A program made the position numbers and the translations under genes. A stretch of 64,000 nt of DNA from Spirodela intermedia (lineage: Eukaryota > Streptophyta > Magnoliopsida > Alismatales > Araceae): assembly GCA_902729315.2 (NCBI GenBank), contig LR746264.1:9517878-9581877 (forward strand), given 5' to 3'. A model generated the notes under the pieces. That model did no database searches and was not told the DNA's origin. It worked only from the letters and a program-made list of their open reading frames with translations. The first letter of the stretch is position 1; every line of letters starts with the position of its first letter. This document shows positions 31,465 through 44,300 of this stretch, in pieces.

Positions 31465-33387
31465 AAGCCTCCTCTCCTCTGTTTATAATAACACCATGTT
31501 CATGCCCTTCCCATTTGTTCTTCCTGCCTCGTGAAGTGTATGAACACTGACGTCTCTTTTATGTAAACCCTACCATGGTCCTTGGTCCTTTTCTTCCTTG
31601 ACATTTGGATTATATATATACTTGTATTACCATCCGCACCTGGGATTACATACCCTCGAGCTATTTTTAGATGCTTGACTTCATGCCCACGAGATGTTCT
31701 TTCCTCCATTAATTCTTATTTTCAACAGAAAAAAATAAAATAAAATAAAATAAAAACCAGGTGGGCGTGGCTCTGGAGACCACACACACCCTTTCACTAT
31801 TTTTGCTACTCTTTACCATAAATTCTCTAGGAGGTCTGTTTCCCTCGGCAAGGGGGGCCCTACTTCAAAACAGTGAGTGAGTAGGCGTCCTCCCCCCCCC
31901 CCCCTCGAAGGCTCTGGTTTTGGGTCGTCTGGTGCAGCTCTGCTTGATTACCTTAGTAAGTACTGCCTTCCCTTCCCCTTTGGCGTAGGTGGGGAGTTTC
32001 CATTGGCCGGATAGGAGAATGGGAGGGGGAGGCCTCAAGGCGATGATGCAGAAGGGACAGCCAAGGCCTCTACAGGGGAAGAAGAAGGGGTGGGGGCTGG
32101 TCTTTGGCGGCGCCTTGTCTTATCTCATGGCTTAGCCCGTGGAGTTGGCACGTGCTGGGTCTCTATTGGAGAGCGATGGGTGAGCACAGAAGCTGCCAGG
32201 TAGCACATGCCGAGTGAATAAACCTCCCCGCACCTTCCTATTTTCCTTGGATTGAGAACCACCCCCGCCTTCCCTCACCCCCCTAGGGAATATAGTTCCT
32301 GGGTCACTGCTCCCACGCCTTTAACAGTCTCCAGGTCTTCCCTCGCCCGAAATGGCGGTGGGCTGTCCCTCTTGAAGGCAGGCTAATGCCCCGGGGGAAG
32401 GGAAGAGAAGGCTGGGCGGGTGGGGGCCTCGAGTGTAGCGGAGGATTCTTTAACGGCCAGGTTGCCTCGCCTGTCTCTACAGGACGGCGTTTTCTTTATT
32501 ATTATTAGTGCAAGAAAAAGACGAGTCCCCGATGAGGATGGGTTTTGGTGCACAGTGAATGTGGAGGCTCTTCATGGGGCGTGTGGGCTCGCGAAACGCA
32601 GCCTTTCTAGGGGCTCTGACAAGCCGCTGCCTCGTCCAACCACGGAGTCGCGGAGGATTTGATTGGTCGTTGGAAATCATAAAATGTGTTCGCGAAAGAA
32701 GGAGACGGGATTGCATCCGTCTCCTGCTCATTATATATAATATTATACGTCCATATGTGGGGGGGTTGATCCCCACAAGAGCCGAAAGGGGGCCGCAGGG
32801 GGGCGGGCGGAAGAGAGAGGCTCCAGCTTCTTAGGATTTGGGCTCCTTGAATTAATACCCGCAGATCACCAGGTTTTGAGATGTGGGCGCTCTTGAAGAT
32901 CGAATATTTCCTCGAGCAGTGGTGAACTTTCCGGGAAAAGGCTCCCCCTTTCCGGCGGATTCTGGAGATTTAGGTGGCTGCTGGGGCTGAAGCCTGTTCC
33001 CGGGCAGGGGCTTTTGTTTTCCTCTGCGTGATCTCTGAGGGGGAATGTAGCCAACGGGAGGGCAGCGACGTGTGCGGGGAAAGATTGTGAAGGATTGAAG
33101 GAGCCACGGAGACGGTCAGGTGGCCCCCCCATGGGAGGATTCCCTCCTGCTCATATAATTCCCCGGGGGAGGGCCTTGATAAAATCCGACGGTGACTAAT
33201 AATCTCTTCTCTCTCTCTCTCTCTCTCCCCCTCCCTTGGGCAATTCCCGGCTTTAAATAATCCTTCCCCCTCGCCCCTCTCCTCCTTTCCCAAGGCCGTT
33301 GCCCACCTCTCATCCTCAGGACATCGCCGTTATAGAGAGAGAGAGAGGTCTGAAGAGCTAAGGGAAACAAGTCGGCTGAAGGTGCGC
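31465..33387 (+). promoter_or_regulatory. Intergenic region and long GC-rich upstream region of the MAKR gene
   Basis: After the golgin-like stop codon comes an AT-rich stretch with a TAAAA repeat at 31731-31756. GC-rich sequence then fills about 31760-33387, with a poly-C run near 31894-31906. A CT run at 33204-33226 lies about 160 bases before the MAKR start and is probably in its leader. Open frames on both strands (for example 32420-32834) match no family and look like by-products of high GC. Confidence 0.45.
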
Positions 33388-34401
33388 ATGGAAGTGGAGT
33401 CGGAGGGGCAGCTACCAGAGGAGGAAGAGTACATAGACATGGACGTCAGCTCCGCCGCATTCTCGCGTAGCGCCGCTGGTTCTCCGCCGCATGCAAGGGA
33501 ATTCGAATTCCGCATGGATGCTAACTTCGTGCAGAGGGAACCCGTCACCTCCCCCGCCGACGAGCTCTTCTACAAGGGGAAGCTCCTCCCCCTCCACCTC
33601 CCCCCCCGCCTCAAGATGGTCCAGAGGCTGCTCCAGGACCCCGCCACCGCCGCCACACACGGAGAAGAGGAAGAAGAAGCCGGCTCCGCCGCCGCCGGCG
33701 TCGCAACCCCGTTTGAGTCCTGCACCGTCTCCCCGGTCAGCTCCTGCTACGTCAGCGGGGAGCTGAACCCGGAAGAGTGCAGCCAACCACTCCCGAAGAA
33801 GTCCTGGTCCAAGAAGCTGAAACTGATCAGGCAGTCCTCTCTGGGTCTGAAGCTCAAGGCCTCCAGGGACTATCTCAAATGCCTTTTCACCCGGCCGGCG
33901 CGCTCGGTAGAGGAGCCGCGCGGCGGCTGCGGCGGCCGGAGGACGAGCGACCTTCTCCCCGCCGGCGGCAATGCGAGTCCCCCAGGAATGGGGACCCCCC
34001 CATTTGGGCTCATCCAATGGGAGACGACGATGGCCCACCGGAGAATGAGCGAGGAGAAGACGGCGACGGCGGAGGAATGCTCCCACCGGCGGTCCTTCAC
34101 CGGCGTCCTCAACCATCACCCGGCCACCGTCAATTCCTCCTCTTCCCCTTCGTCATCCGCATCTTCTTCCTCGTCTTCTTCTTCTTCTTCCTCCACCGCG
34201 GCTGGCGGCGGAGAGCTCCAGGGACCGGCGGCGCTGAAGAGGAGCAGCAGCGTGAACTCGGAGGTGGAGTGCTCGATCCAAGGCGCTATCGCCTACTGCA
34301 AGAAGTCTTCCCAACAGGTGGCCGGCGGGCGGAAGAGCTTCGGCGACGTCGGCTGCTGCACTCTCTCCCATTCCAAGGTCGCCGCCGCCTGCGAAACATA
34401 G
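33388..34401 (+). CDS. MAKR: Membrane-associated kinase regulator (MAKR family)
   Basis: MAKR proteins are plant-specific, mostly disordered plasma-membrane adaptors related to BKI1 that bind receptor-like kinases in brassinosteroid, CLE or auxin signalling. The single exon encodes 337 aa from the ATG at 33388; an in-frame upstream GTG is not a plausible start. Landmarks are IDMDVSS (16-22), EFEFR (38-42), the family signature ADELFYKGKLLPLHLPPR (57-74), a basic amphipathic stretch SWSKKLKLIRQSSLGLKLK (from about 137) likely to hold the protein on acidic lipids, a serine tract (about 249-270), and a conserved C-terminal SIQGAIAYCKKS (about 296-307). The motif order resembles MAKR3/4-type members. 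The family call is secure; the subtype is uncertain. Confidence 0.9.
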   Translation: MEVESEGQLPEEEEYIDMDVSSAAFSRSAAGSPPHAREFEFRMDANFVQREPVTSPADELFYKGKLLPLHLPPRLKMVQRLLQDPATAATHGEEEEEAGSAAAGVATPFESCTVSPVSSCYVSGELNPEECSQPLPKKSWSKKLKLIRQSSLGLKLKASRDYLKCLFTRPARSVEEPRGGCGGRRTSDLLPAGGNASPPGMGTPPFGLIQWETTMAHRRMSEEKTATAEECSHRRSFTGVLNHHPATVNSSSSPSSSASSSSSSSSSSSTAAGGGELQGPAALKRSSSVNSEVECSIQGAIAYCKKSSQQVAGGRKSFGDVGCCTLSHSKVAAACET

Positions 34402-35610
34402 CCCCCCGCTGGCGACGGGCGGAAGTAAAAACCCAGTTAGAAGAAAGAAAGAAATCATCTTCTCCTCGCTTCTCCATCTCTCGCCGCCGATCTCCCGCAG
34501 AATGCCTGCATGGATCTACAGAGTTGCTTTGCCTGCTCGATTGAACGGATTTTCCAGAGGAACGTCGAGCGATGCTCACTCGGCGATGGGAGGGAATCTT
34601 TCTTGGGAATGTGGGTTTCCCTGTAGACATGGCATGCAGGGGACAGAGAGAGTCAATGTCGGAGCTATGAACTTGCCTCCGCCCCGCCATTAATGGTGAT
34701 GGGCACCTTGAAGTGACGCCATTATCTATTGCAGACAGAACATAGGTTTGTCTGCTTTAATCAATTTTTTTATTTGGCTGTGAGGCAAGTAAAGAGGAGG
34801 CGCTCACCTGGTTTCAAGCTCGTCCATTCGTTGATCTCTCGAGATCTTGCGCCGAATGTCTCCTTCACTGGTCTCGCCGCCGCTACGTGGCCAACCAGAC
34901 TCTGCTGTCGTAGTCGAAAGCTGCTACCGACTCCAAAGAAAGAACGATGAGACATCTGTGAATTGGGGAAGAACACGAACATCTTCCCTGGGGAGGAGGG
35001 GAGGGAACAGGCGATGGCAAGCGGCAAGAAATTACCCAATCTTGAGATCTCATGAGACTCCAGATTGACAGCCTTCGCCACCCGCCGTCGCTGCCGCACC
35101 AGCCATGACAGACCGTCGTCAGAGGAGTGCCGAGCCCATCCCCACTGAAGAAGCAGAAGACGGTGAGCAAGAGGACCGACGACAAAGCTTAACAATTTTT
35201 TTCTTCAAAGCAAACAAAAACCAAGCTAACAATTAGGAAACCCCATGGGTTTTCAGATGCGAGATCTGCTCAACAGGGAGCTCACCGGTGTACGTAGTAT
35301 AAACAGTGAGGAATAAACCCGGCGGGAGAGGCCTGCTCGGCTTTCTCACAGTGGCAGGGATGAAGCAGACGTGAGGGAGACATCTACTGATGGTGCAGAC
35401 ACTGACAGAGGCTCATTCTGAAGGACGTGGTTGCTGGGGATGGGATAAAAAACGAGGAGGCGGGCTTCACGTGGAGACAACCCGACCTTAAACTGGGATG
35501 GCATCCTAGTGAAAGGTTCGGCAGGGATCGAAAGCCCAAGGCAACAGTGAGTCCCATCCCCCACTTTTGCTGCTAGGCACTCCCTCCTTCCCTTCCTTCC
35601 ACCAGGCCTT

Positions 35611-35653
<43 letters not shown>

Positions 35654-36286
35654 ACACACACAAAAGTAAGCTGGATCAGAAAGGATCAGTCAAGTTATAC
35701 CGATGAAATTGAAGGAAACAGATGGTGGGTTTCTCCAACAGACTGTCTAGATTTGACGCTTAGAGGAACTTCTCCAAGGCTTTTACGTTTTCTCCATTAC
35801 ATACTAATAGTGTGGAGAAAAGAATGAGAGATTCCAACAGGCTCATGGGTGTTGGACGATCCAAACTCATCTATCTTTAAGAATAATAACTCCAATACAA
35901 GCTCCAATCGACCATGACTAAAACCAGGGCTTGTTCAGTGCCTAAGAAGCTCAGAGCCCAGCCCATTTTGAACAGTGATCACTTTCTACTCTGCGTTGCA
36001 AGGGAACCGTTTTGCATTCAATCCAAATAGTCTCAGTGTGTACAGATACTTCTACGGTGGTGGTTTCAATAGAAGTAGCATTGAGTGGACTGCAAAGCAA
36101 AGACCAACTGCCAAATGGAATGATAAACAGAATTCGTAGTGTGGCTTTATGGGTGTTGACGTCTTTTCTTCCAAATAATTAGATCACAGAGCAAGTTTCT
36201 TCTGAAATGTCGCTAACTCTTCGATGTATCTGTCCAAAATGTTACATAAATTGTATCTTAGGACAATGCGAGTGCTGTACACGCGA
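34402..36286. other. Convergent intergenic region (MAKR 3' end / CFAP298 3' end)
   Basis: The two flanking genes point at each other here. The MAKR 3' UTR probably occupies the first few hundred bases. A (CT)n tract at 35614-35652 followed by CACACACA is the only clear repeat. I searched the minus strand for the missing C-terminal exons of the CFAP298 homologue and found none. Confidence 0.5.
35614..35661 (+). repeat. (CT)n-(CA)n compound microsatellite
   Basis: About 39 bases of CT repeat are followed by a short ACACACA run between the convergent MAKR and CFAP298 genes. Confidence 0.95.
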
Positions 36287-38941
36287 CTACTTACACAACG
36301 ACAAATCAGGTACTGCGTCAGAGCTTGCAGACTGCAGTCTAACTGTTATCTGCCATCAGTAAATAAGAAGGGGAAATGAGACCCATCAGCCAAGAGTAAA
36401 CCAGATCTAGTTAAAGTAAAGCAGCGAACAGTTAAGAATAAAGTAACCTTTGTTTTCTCATTTTTGCCAATGTAATCACATAATTGCTTCCCCCTTAGAA
36501 GTTCTTTCCCAGCCACCCAAAGCTGCGCCATTTCCCCATTCAGAGGGACGAAATCTAGACATTGCAAATGTCATGAGAACGTTAATTAGGAGATAATCAA
36601 TAAAGTATGCTTTTCTCGTGTGTAAGAATAGATGTGCAACTTGAGCTAATTTAGGAATAACTATAAGCAGTGGATGAGCAAGTTCTCTCCAGCTGACTGC
36701 AGTTGCTCGGGTTGGTGACATGCAGAAATGCATGATAAAACATTTCCTAAAAAACAATCTTCATCTGATCGAGTTTTTTGGGACATGAATGACCAGAGAT
36801 GAAAGAAAAGTTGGATTGTATTTCCTCCCACTCCAAAGACTGAGAAAAATTGTCTCACATAATATCATACTCTAATTGTTCTCGTTCTTCCTAGCAAAAA
36901 TGCCCAAGCCCAGCAGGAGACAAGATGTGGACGCGCCATTGTCAATCTGTAGCCCAGTTCAGCCAAAGTGATGGGTCAGAAAGAAAGAAAATGTTTTAGG
37001 CTAGAAATCTGTGAGGAAGGAAGAAGCTCCGACGGCCTCAGCTCGAGCTCGAGCCAGGTTTGGTTGTTTTCATCCAGCCCATAAGTTTGATGTCAGCATA
37101 GAGAATCTAATATTTTTCAGCAACACACGTAGCTACACCACCTTCAAAAGCAATTAGGGATATCCAGAATCAGCCTGAATCTAGCCTCTTGAATCAGAGA
37201 AACGCCCGGACCAACAACGGTACATTTAAATTAAAGCTGGGTTAAACCCGTACTGGACTATTTTTAGCAGCTTTCTCAGAATGAGCTTGACTCGAACAGT
37301 GTGAATTGCAAGCATTGCAGCATAAACAATACTCGTTCATAACTAGGCTAGCGGGAGCATGCACTGCAGCTACAATCTTATGAAAGCTTAGAGCATAAAC
37401 AGACTCAGTTAAAAACGCATGCATGGAAACTTATGAACCTCGGCACCATAGGCTAGGATTGATCCTCGGCCCTACCACAGCGACTGGTGTGTCGCAAGTT
37501 GTCAAGAGTATCATTCTCATTATTTACCTATGTTAGAATCATGGTTCGTGTTAGTAGTAAAAAAAGGAAAAAAAAACATTAATTTTCTGTGAAAATTCCA
37601 TTTTTTTTCCTACACGTATATTAGCACACACTAAATAAAGAGACGACTGCAAGCCAATAGTGCCTTTCATTTTCCAAGAAGATGAAGCTGAAACTGAAGC
37701 TATAAATCAGTGGCTGTCTACTGTGCCTACCAGAGAGGAGCTGAGCCAATTTGACTTCTGAGGATTCCATCAGGGGTGAAACTATAATCTCCTTTTCTAA
37801 ACTTTGGACATGGTCTCTAAGAATATGAGGCAACAAGGGCCTTTTATGCAGAACTTGATCCTGAAATCAAATCGAGTTTAGAATACGCATCTACAATATT
37901 GACAGTAAGGACAGAAAAAACATTTACAAGTTCTCTATGGGAAAGCAAGGCAACGAAGACAAAACTATTCTTAGAATTTAAATAAAAATTATGGGCGAAG
38001 AATCGGCGAGTTCTGCAACCTTGGAAGCATAAGTCTCAGCTTCTGATGCCGATCTATACAGAGAAATTGTCGAATCCGTCCAAGTTTCTGGCGTGAGAAG
38101 AGAAAAAGCATACTCAGTATTGGTTCCATTCTACCCCTAGCAGCAGTGTCATTGGGTATTTAAAGATATAGCCTACAAAAAGGTACATAAGATCATCAAG
38201 TAATGCAGAAAAAGAATCAGCACACGATTTCAGGCCATCAAGTCATGCGGTTCTTGGAGTTTCTCTGGTTGGCATATGAACCAAAGGGCATAAGTCACCC
38301 TCCCCAAGGGTAACATCATGAATCTCTGCAGCGGGAATGTGGCGATCGCCAACGATCCGTAACTCAGTTATCCCACGCTCTACTTATTTTCTGATGGAAA
38401 TTGTGTGTTCCTTATCACAATGACGATTCCTTACAAAAAAACAAAGGCACCTCCAGCAAAACCCAGGAGATCTCACGTTCAGACACCACTAAAACCTCAC
38501 GAACTCCGTCAGTTTCCGAGCTTCACCTCGCCGTATTTCATCTCCGAAGACATAACACTCTAAAAGAAACACCGGAAAAAGTATGAATTCAATCCAGATT
38601 CTTCTAGACGAAGAGACGGAGATCCCACGCAAAAAGTACGAGCACCGGAACCGATCGGTCTTTCAAGAACCGAGAGTTGGTAACAAGATAGGCGATCGTG
38701 CATTCACTGGGGAGGTTGGGGGGGAGAGGATCAACGAAGAACACAATCAATTCTAGGATGTACCCAGGGGGGAGCCTTCGAAGAATAGCTCCCGGAGCCG
38801 CACCGAGAGGTGAAGGATTTTGGACTGGAGATTGTGAATGAGCACGACGGCCGTCAAGACATCCTCCATCGGCGATCCCGCAGAGCACTCGTAGAGGAAC
38901 TGCTTCTCCTCCGCCTCTCCCTTCACGTGGAGCACAACCAT
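36287..38941 (-). CDS. CFAP298: CFAP298 (C21orf59) homologue, C-terminally shortened
   Basis: In animals and algae CFAP298 assists dynein-arm assembly; its role in plants without flagella is unknown. Minus-strand exons are 38941-38764, 38087-38020, 37860-37731, 36554-36448 and probably 36349-36287. The frame is kept across all GT-AG junctions, giving about 181 aa. The N-terminus MVVLHVKGEAEEKQFLYE matches the family start. The best block is AQLWVAGKELL followed by CDYIGKNEKTK, which corresponds to the human AQLWWAAKEL...DYVGKNEKTK segment. The human protein is 290 aa and continues with a conserved acidic region and a region containing NSPWA. Here a stop follows about 20 codons after KNEKTK. 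Exon 5 contains a GTAAGT that could be another donor, but no further exon was found. The homology is solid; the 3' end is uncertain. Confidence 0.75.
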
Positions 38942-39293
38942 CTTCTCCCCTCCTCCCCCGCCCTTCGCCGCTCTGCCTGCGCAGACGAGCGCTGCTTCTT
39001 ATGCCGGTACGCGACTCGCAACCGAACCCGGTTCACTAACGTACCGCACCGAACCGTACTCCTGTCGCGAACCGGGAAAGACGATTAAAATCAAAATTTC
39101 GTCTTATTTTATATATTTATAATTTTTTTTCTCAAAGAAAGATATTTCCCCCAATATTGGGCCCTCCTTCCCAGCACTCTACGCATCATGGCCACAGGGT
39201 CAGAATCCGACGGCCAGAAAAATACCCGTCATATACGTAAACATTATAAAATAAGATACCTTTATAATTTAAAAAATAAAAAAGAAAGAAAAT
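38942..39293 (-). promoter_or_regulatory. Compact promoter of CFAP298, directly behind UFL1
   Basis: Only 352 bases separate the UFL1 stop codon (upstream, same strand) from the CFAP298 ATG. The part nearest the ATG (about 39003-39072) is GC-rich with several AACCG/CGGTT-type repeats. A TGGGCCC box lies near 39157. The distal part is AT-rich and must also hold the UFL1 3' UTR and polyadenylation signals. Confidence 0.5.
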
Positions 39294-41308
39294 TCAAGAG
39301 CTGGGATTGCTCAGCACTACGCTCTTCATCTCCAGCATCTTGCTCTCGAGTAACTCTCTCTTGGACAGAATTCTGTCGGAAGAGCAATCATCTTCCTGCA
39401 CAGAGACGAAGGATATGAAGGCCCAACGAAGACAAGAGTATGGGCCGATCCGCGGCCCATTCCCTCGGATCGATCCCCACTCACCTCTCCGGTCGCCGCC
39501 GCAAGGAGGGCCAAGAGAGTAACGGTCGCCGCGTGGTAGTCCGCTAAGGTCTTGTAGGTCGAATCTGGCAACTTATCCTGCCGCATGTAATTTATGTGCA
39601 TATTTATTTGAGGCTAAGTGATCCAAGAAGAGGAAAAACAGAGGAGACGAGGTGGTCTCCCCCTACCTTCAGCTTAGCAAGGGCTGCAGAAATAGCCCTA
39701 CCGGGCGCCTGAAGAGCCCTGTTATGTACCTGAAAACAGCCACCGAGGTCTGAATATGGCAGCAGACTAGTGAACAGAGGGAGTGACGAGGGAAGAAGGC
39801 TGCTGACCTGTATATAAAGGAGAGATATGACCTTGGGAAGAAGGGCGACCGGGTCCATCTCTGATGAAACTTGGGACATCAGATCCTTGCATTGGAGGCA
39901 GCACAGGAGTCAACGTCATTCCGGGCCAGTTGATAAAAACTATGTGGAAAGCGAGTTGCAGGGTGGCGGGGTCAACCTTGCGGTATGAATGGAGCAGCGT
40001 CCTCTCTAACTTCTTGTCGAGTTTTTTTACCAGAAGCCCACTGTAAATGGGATCCACATTAGGACGTTGACTGGGGACCAAGAGCTAGAAATGGGTGAGT
40101 CCGCATCCTTACCACTCCTCTGCAAGGGATCCAAGTGCACTCAAGAACGAGTCCACTCGCTGCCGGGTTTGATGCAGAGAAAGGAAAAGTGGGCAGTAAG
40201 TTCCGACGTACTGGGAAGGAAAATGAAAGAGATCAGACAGAAGGCTCTCTGCGGGGGAACCTTTCCTTCCAGTGCGTCAACTGCGGCTTGAGCCTTTGCT
40301 GAAAGTCCACCAGATAAATTCTTGGCCTGTGTACAGAAGAACCAGCTTAGCAACCTTGTGAAGAAACGCGGGGGAAACGGACTGAGAGGGCAATCGTACA
40401 AGAGCACTTCGATCTCCAGGGGACAAGGGCACAGCTCCCGGGTTCTGGGGATCTTCAACCTCCACTCCATTCTTCAGTTTGTTGTCCGTGTCCTATGCGA
40501 CATGAGAAATGTTCTGAGAAAATCGCATGCAATGGGAGGCAGGCCGGCAAAATGGGAGAAACGAGGTCGTAACATATCGTACTGGAAATGCTAATAGGAT
40601 GAATACAAGGAAGAAGAAATGAGATAATTCAGATAAATGTGCGTGATGATGTACCGGTAGCCCTTATCTTTTAAATATGGAAATATCATAGATATTATGC
40701 AGGATATGGTACCATACTGTTCTCCCTACTGTTCTCGGTGACTATATTGAAGCATTTTATTAGTTTGGCAGGGACTCTGGCAGGGAGCCTTTTGTTTCAT
40801 TGTTTCATTAGTTGGTCGTGGATGGTGGCAGAGATTGAAAGCCTACTACTTGTTTGACCGTTCAATTTTTTCTACCTTTCTACAGATGATGGGAGGATGT
40901 CGGGCACCATTTTACCCCAAAAAAAGGGAAGGATCTCTCCTGTTTTTATGCCGTGGAATGAAGGTACTCTCTCTTCATACATTCTCCTTGCTCGTGACCC
41001 ATTCTTATATTATCTGTATGCTTCCAGGTCCAGTATCGTATGGAGGGTGGGTAAAAGTGGAAAGGGAGATCTATTCCAGGATACCATGACCTTCTCATTT
41101 TGTTCTAGGATTCCTCTTTTTGGGGGGCATCTGCAACGGGAGTTGGAAGGGGAATCGATCATGATTTGGGGTGTGTTCTTCCCTAGACCTGCGATTGCTG
41201 TAAATAAATATACTTTTCTTGTTCTGGCTCAGCAATCCTATCCCATGTAACCAAACCATTGGGGTTATGACAGCATATTAGTCCAATCAAGAAATATTTA
41301 AAAGAAAT

Positions 41309-41362
<54 letters not shown>

Positions 41363-44300
41363 CTCAAACCCTTAATGATTCTTCAGAATTGCACCGGTTT
41401 TCCTGACTGGAGCTATCAATCATTCGGGCAATCTCTCCAAAAGGCCATCTCTGTTTTGATCCCATAAACAGAACATGGTACACTACCCATTCATAGTTAC
41501 ATCCTACATGCTAGCCATAAATGTTTACTACCTGACTGGAACTAGAAAGAGAGGCATGAGGAGTAACATAAGCTGACCATCCTGGTGTTTACTTCTCTGT
41601 GGTATCCAAGTAGATGAACACTTCACTGCGAATGATATACACTGACGGCCGAAGTCATGCATGATCTGACCGGTTCTCGTAGGGATCAATCAGGGCTCAG
41701 AAAGGTAAATGGTGGATTGGAATTTCGGAAGGCAGACAGAATCAGAAAACCATTAGCACGTCACATGGATTTGGCGGGTCCGCCACTACTTGGAGTACAT
41801 TGCAGAGACAAAAAGTGCGAGCAGACAATTTTTGTGAAGAATTTGTGCAAATTTAATACCAGTAACACTCATGCAAACACCACCAATGCGGCAGAAATTC
41901 GTAAGCAACCAGTTAACTAATCAGTTGCAGCATAAAACATGTTTCATTTCTCTAGCGTGCTCAGGAAAATATGTAAGACCATCAGGAAACGATGATCGTC
42001 AACAGATCAGCATTTCGTTGGGAGCAACCAATTAGAGAAGAAAGAATCGCACTTTCGAAAAAAATAGCATGAATCCATTTGAAAATACAGAAATACATTA
42101 CCAAGAAGAGTAGAAATCTGTCAACAATAGAAGCAGCAGTTGTTTTTAGGAGATGCTTGTGTAGGATATTCTGACCAAAAAGAAAAACACTGAAGTTGTC
42201 AGAAAAAGGCCGCATAGAAGTTAGATATCAGTGTACGTAAACAACAACTTACCGAAGTTGTAGGATCATCTTCAAATAGTTCGAGTGATTTCTCATAAAG
42301 CAGTAAATCTAGGACAGCCTTGAAAGAAAACAAGGATAACCAATTTAAAAATAATAATAATAATAACCTATCACACATAGATGCAAGATTACTTGAGCAC
42401 GAAAATGCAGCAGTCAAAATAATATGATAAAGCCCAGAATATCCTAAACTAGAATATAAATATAGATTCTTATTAGTACCTCCCTATATAGCATATATCA
42501 ACTTTACTAAGCTATATACCACTTTAGAGATGAAGAAAGGCACAATCAGAGCCAAACCTCATCCAACTGCTTCTGTAAGTTGTCAAGCAGGGAACGTCTT
42601 TTCTCGGCATTTTCCATGAGTAACGTGTTTCTCTTCTTCTTCCATGAAATTACAAGCTTCGGCCTCAAGTGAGATGACAAATGTTTCTGCAAACTTTGTG
42701 GGTCATCTGGATCTGAAGTTAGGTGCTAGATTAGTTAAAAGATTAAAAAATTCTAGACTATCTTAGTTTAGTTGGCAAACAAGCAGAAACAAACCTCCTA
42801 TTTCTTCCAAGTCTGGGGCTAGGGTCATGATCCTCTGCATTACCCACTCTTCAGAAGGAATATTCTGGCTTTCCTCCACTTTTCCCACAACTCTGGTGTT
42901 GCCCGTTTTTGCAACAGAGGCAGCAACAGGTGCAGCTTCCTTGCTTTTTCGCTGATTTTTCTTAGATCTTGTTGAGATATTTTCCTGGGAAGATGGATCA
43001 CTTTCACTCATAACTGTCTTCGCTGAACCAGTGAGCTTTCCTTTCTTCTTCTTCGACCCTTTTTCTGGAATATGCTTACCGGCAGCATCATCTACATCTA
43101 CCTCACTCGACACAGAGGACTGATGATATTCTAGCATTTGACCAGCAGACAGATTGTAGCTAAGTGTTTCGAGCTCTTTCTCCATTTTTTCAAATAAATC
43201 CTAACAAAGGAAAACAGTAGAAATAATCAATTACAAGCAGTTCTGATTAAAAATCTTTTTTTTTTCATTTTTCGTTCAATATAAAGAGGTACCGTAGATA
43301 GATTACGAATCAGAATATCACCTTCACATAAGTACTGCTAAATACACACGACTCCCCCAAGATAACTGCTTTTTCGGACTGAGAGAGAGAGACAGGATAA
43401 CATTAACAAAATCGAATCGAGTAATTGCCATCACTTTGTAAACTACATGACCGATTTAAATACTTACTTTAAGTGCTCTCTGAACAGATGAAGATAGAGA
43501 TAAAAGTTTGGAGGCATCAAGAGGATCAATAGATGCTGGTAGAACTGAAAGACAGTCAATCCTGATCGACAAAAGAGCTTCTTTCAGTAAGGCTCAAAGA
43601 AAAGTGGCCACAAGTGTACGTGCACCAGAGAGAAAAGTAAATCAAAAAATAAAATATTCTACATTTTCGTGGTATATTATGCACCTATAAAATGTACAAC
43701 AGAAAAGGACCAAGAAATAGCCTTCGTCCCAAAATTTTAAAATTAAAAATCATACTAAAGACAGCTTGATTAGAACATTCCGCTCAAAGAAAGCTCAAAG
43801 GAATACACAAGCCACATTTTTGAGATATCATACATTCTATATTTGAGTCCACATCACATTTATAACGATTAAGAAGCAAAAATTTCAGAGAAGTATAATG
43901 CGGGTTTTAAACCTTACATCAGCAGACTTACAACAACAAAAAAACAGAGAAAGTGGAGCAATTTAAGGCAAAATTTAAATAGATGGGAGAAACAGAACAG
44001 GGCAAGGATTGAGCACATCAAACTGACGAAAACCAATTTTTTGCCTGTTTTGAATCTCATCTTGGCCGGTCCAGGCCAACCCCAAACCAGAACAAGAGTG
44101 AATCCAGAATCTAATCAAAGTAATTCGAACATCAATCTAAGTTCGTACAATTAAGCATGCACTTAAATTTTGGCACTAAGTGAAATTGGCATGTATAATA
44201 TATAGTGTGATCTGAAAAACATAAAATGCAAAAAAAGTGCAACGGAGCTGAAGCAGCAAGAAGATGTCGGTATTGGAGATAGAATAAAGGCATTTTGGGA

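Noticed and set aside
31800-32830. Possible non-coding RNA or extra gene in the GC-rich tract before MAKR
   Set aside because: No conserved secondary structure, tRNA boxes or coding motif was visible. GC-richness alone is not enough.
33412-34119. 235-codon minus-strand frame
   Set aside because: It is antisense to the MAKR exon and low-complexity; the + strand carries the conserved MAKR motifs.
33777-34544. 255-codon + strand frame overlapping MAKR
   Set aside because: It is a shifted frame of the same GC-rich exon, with Arg/Pro-biased sequence and no homology.
34770-35195. 141-codon minus-strand frame as a possible small gene
   Set aside because: No motif, no splice partner, and overlapping equally long frames in other registers. 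It most likely belongs to the MAKR 3' region.
40277-40465. Read-through of UFL1 exon 13 into PSQSVSPAFLHK
   Set aside because: The family needs SAL followed directly by AKNLSGGLS. A 73-base GT-AG intron at 40399-40327 restores this exactly, so the read-through is intronic.
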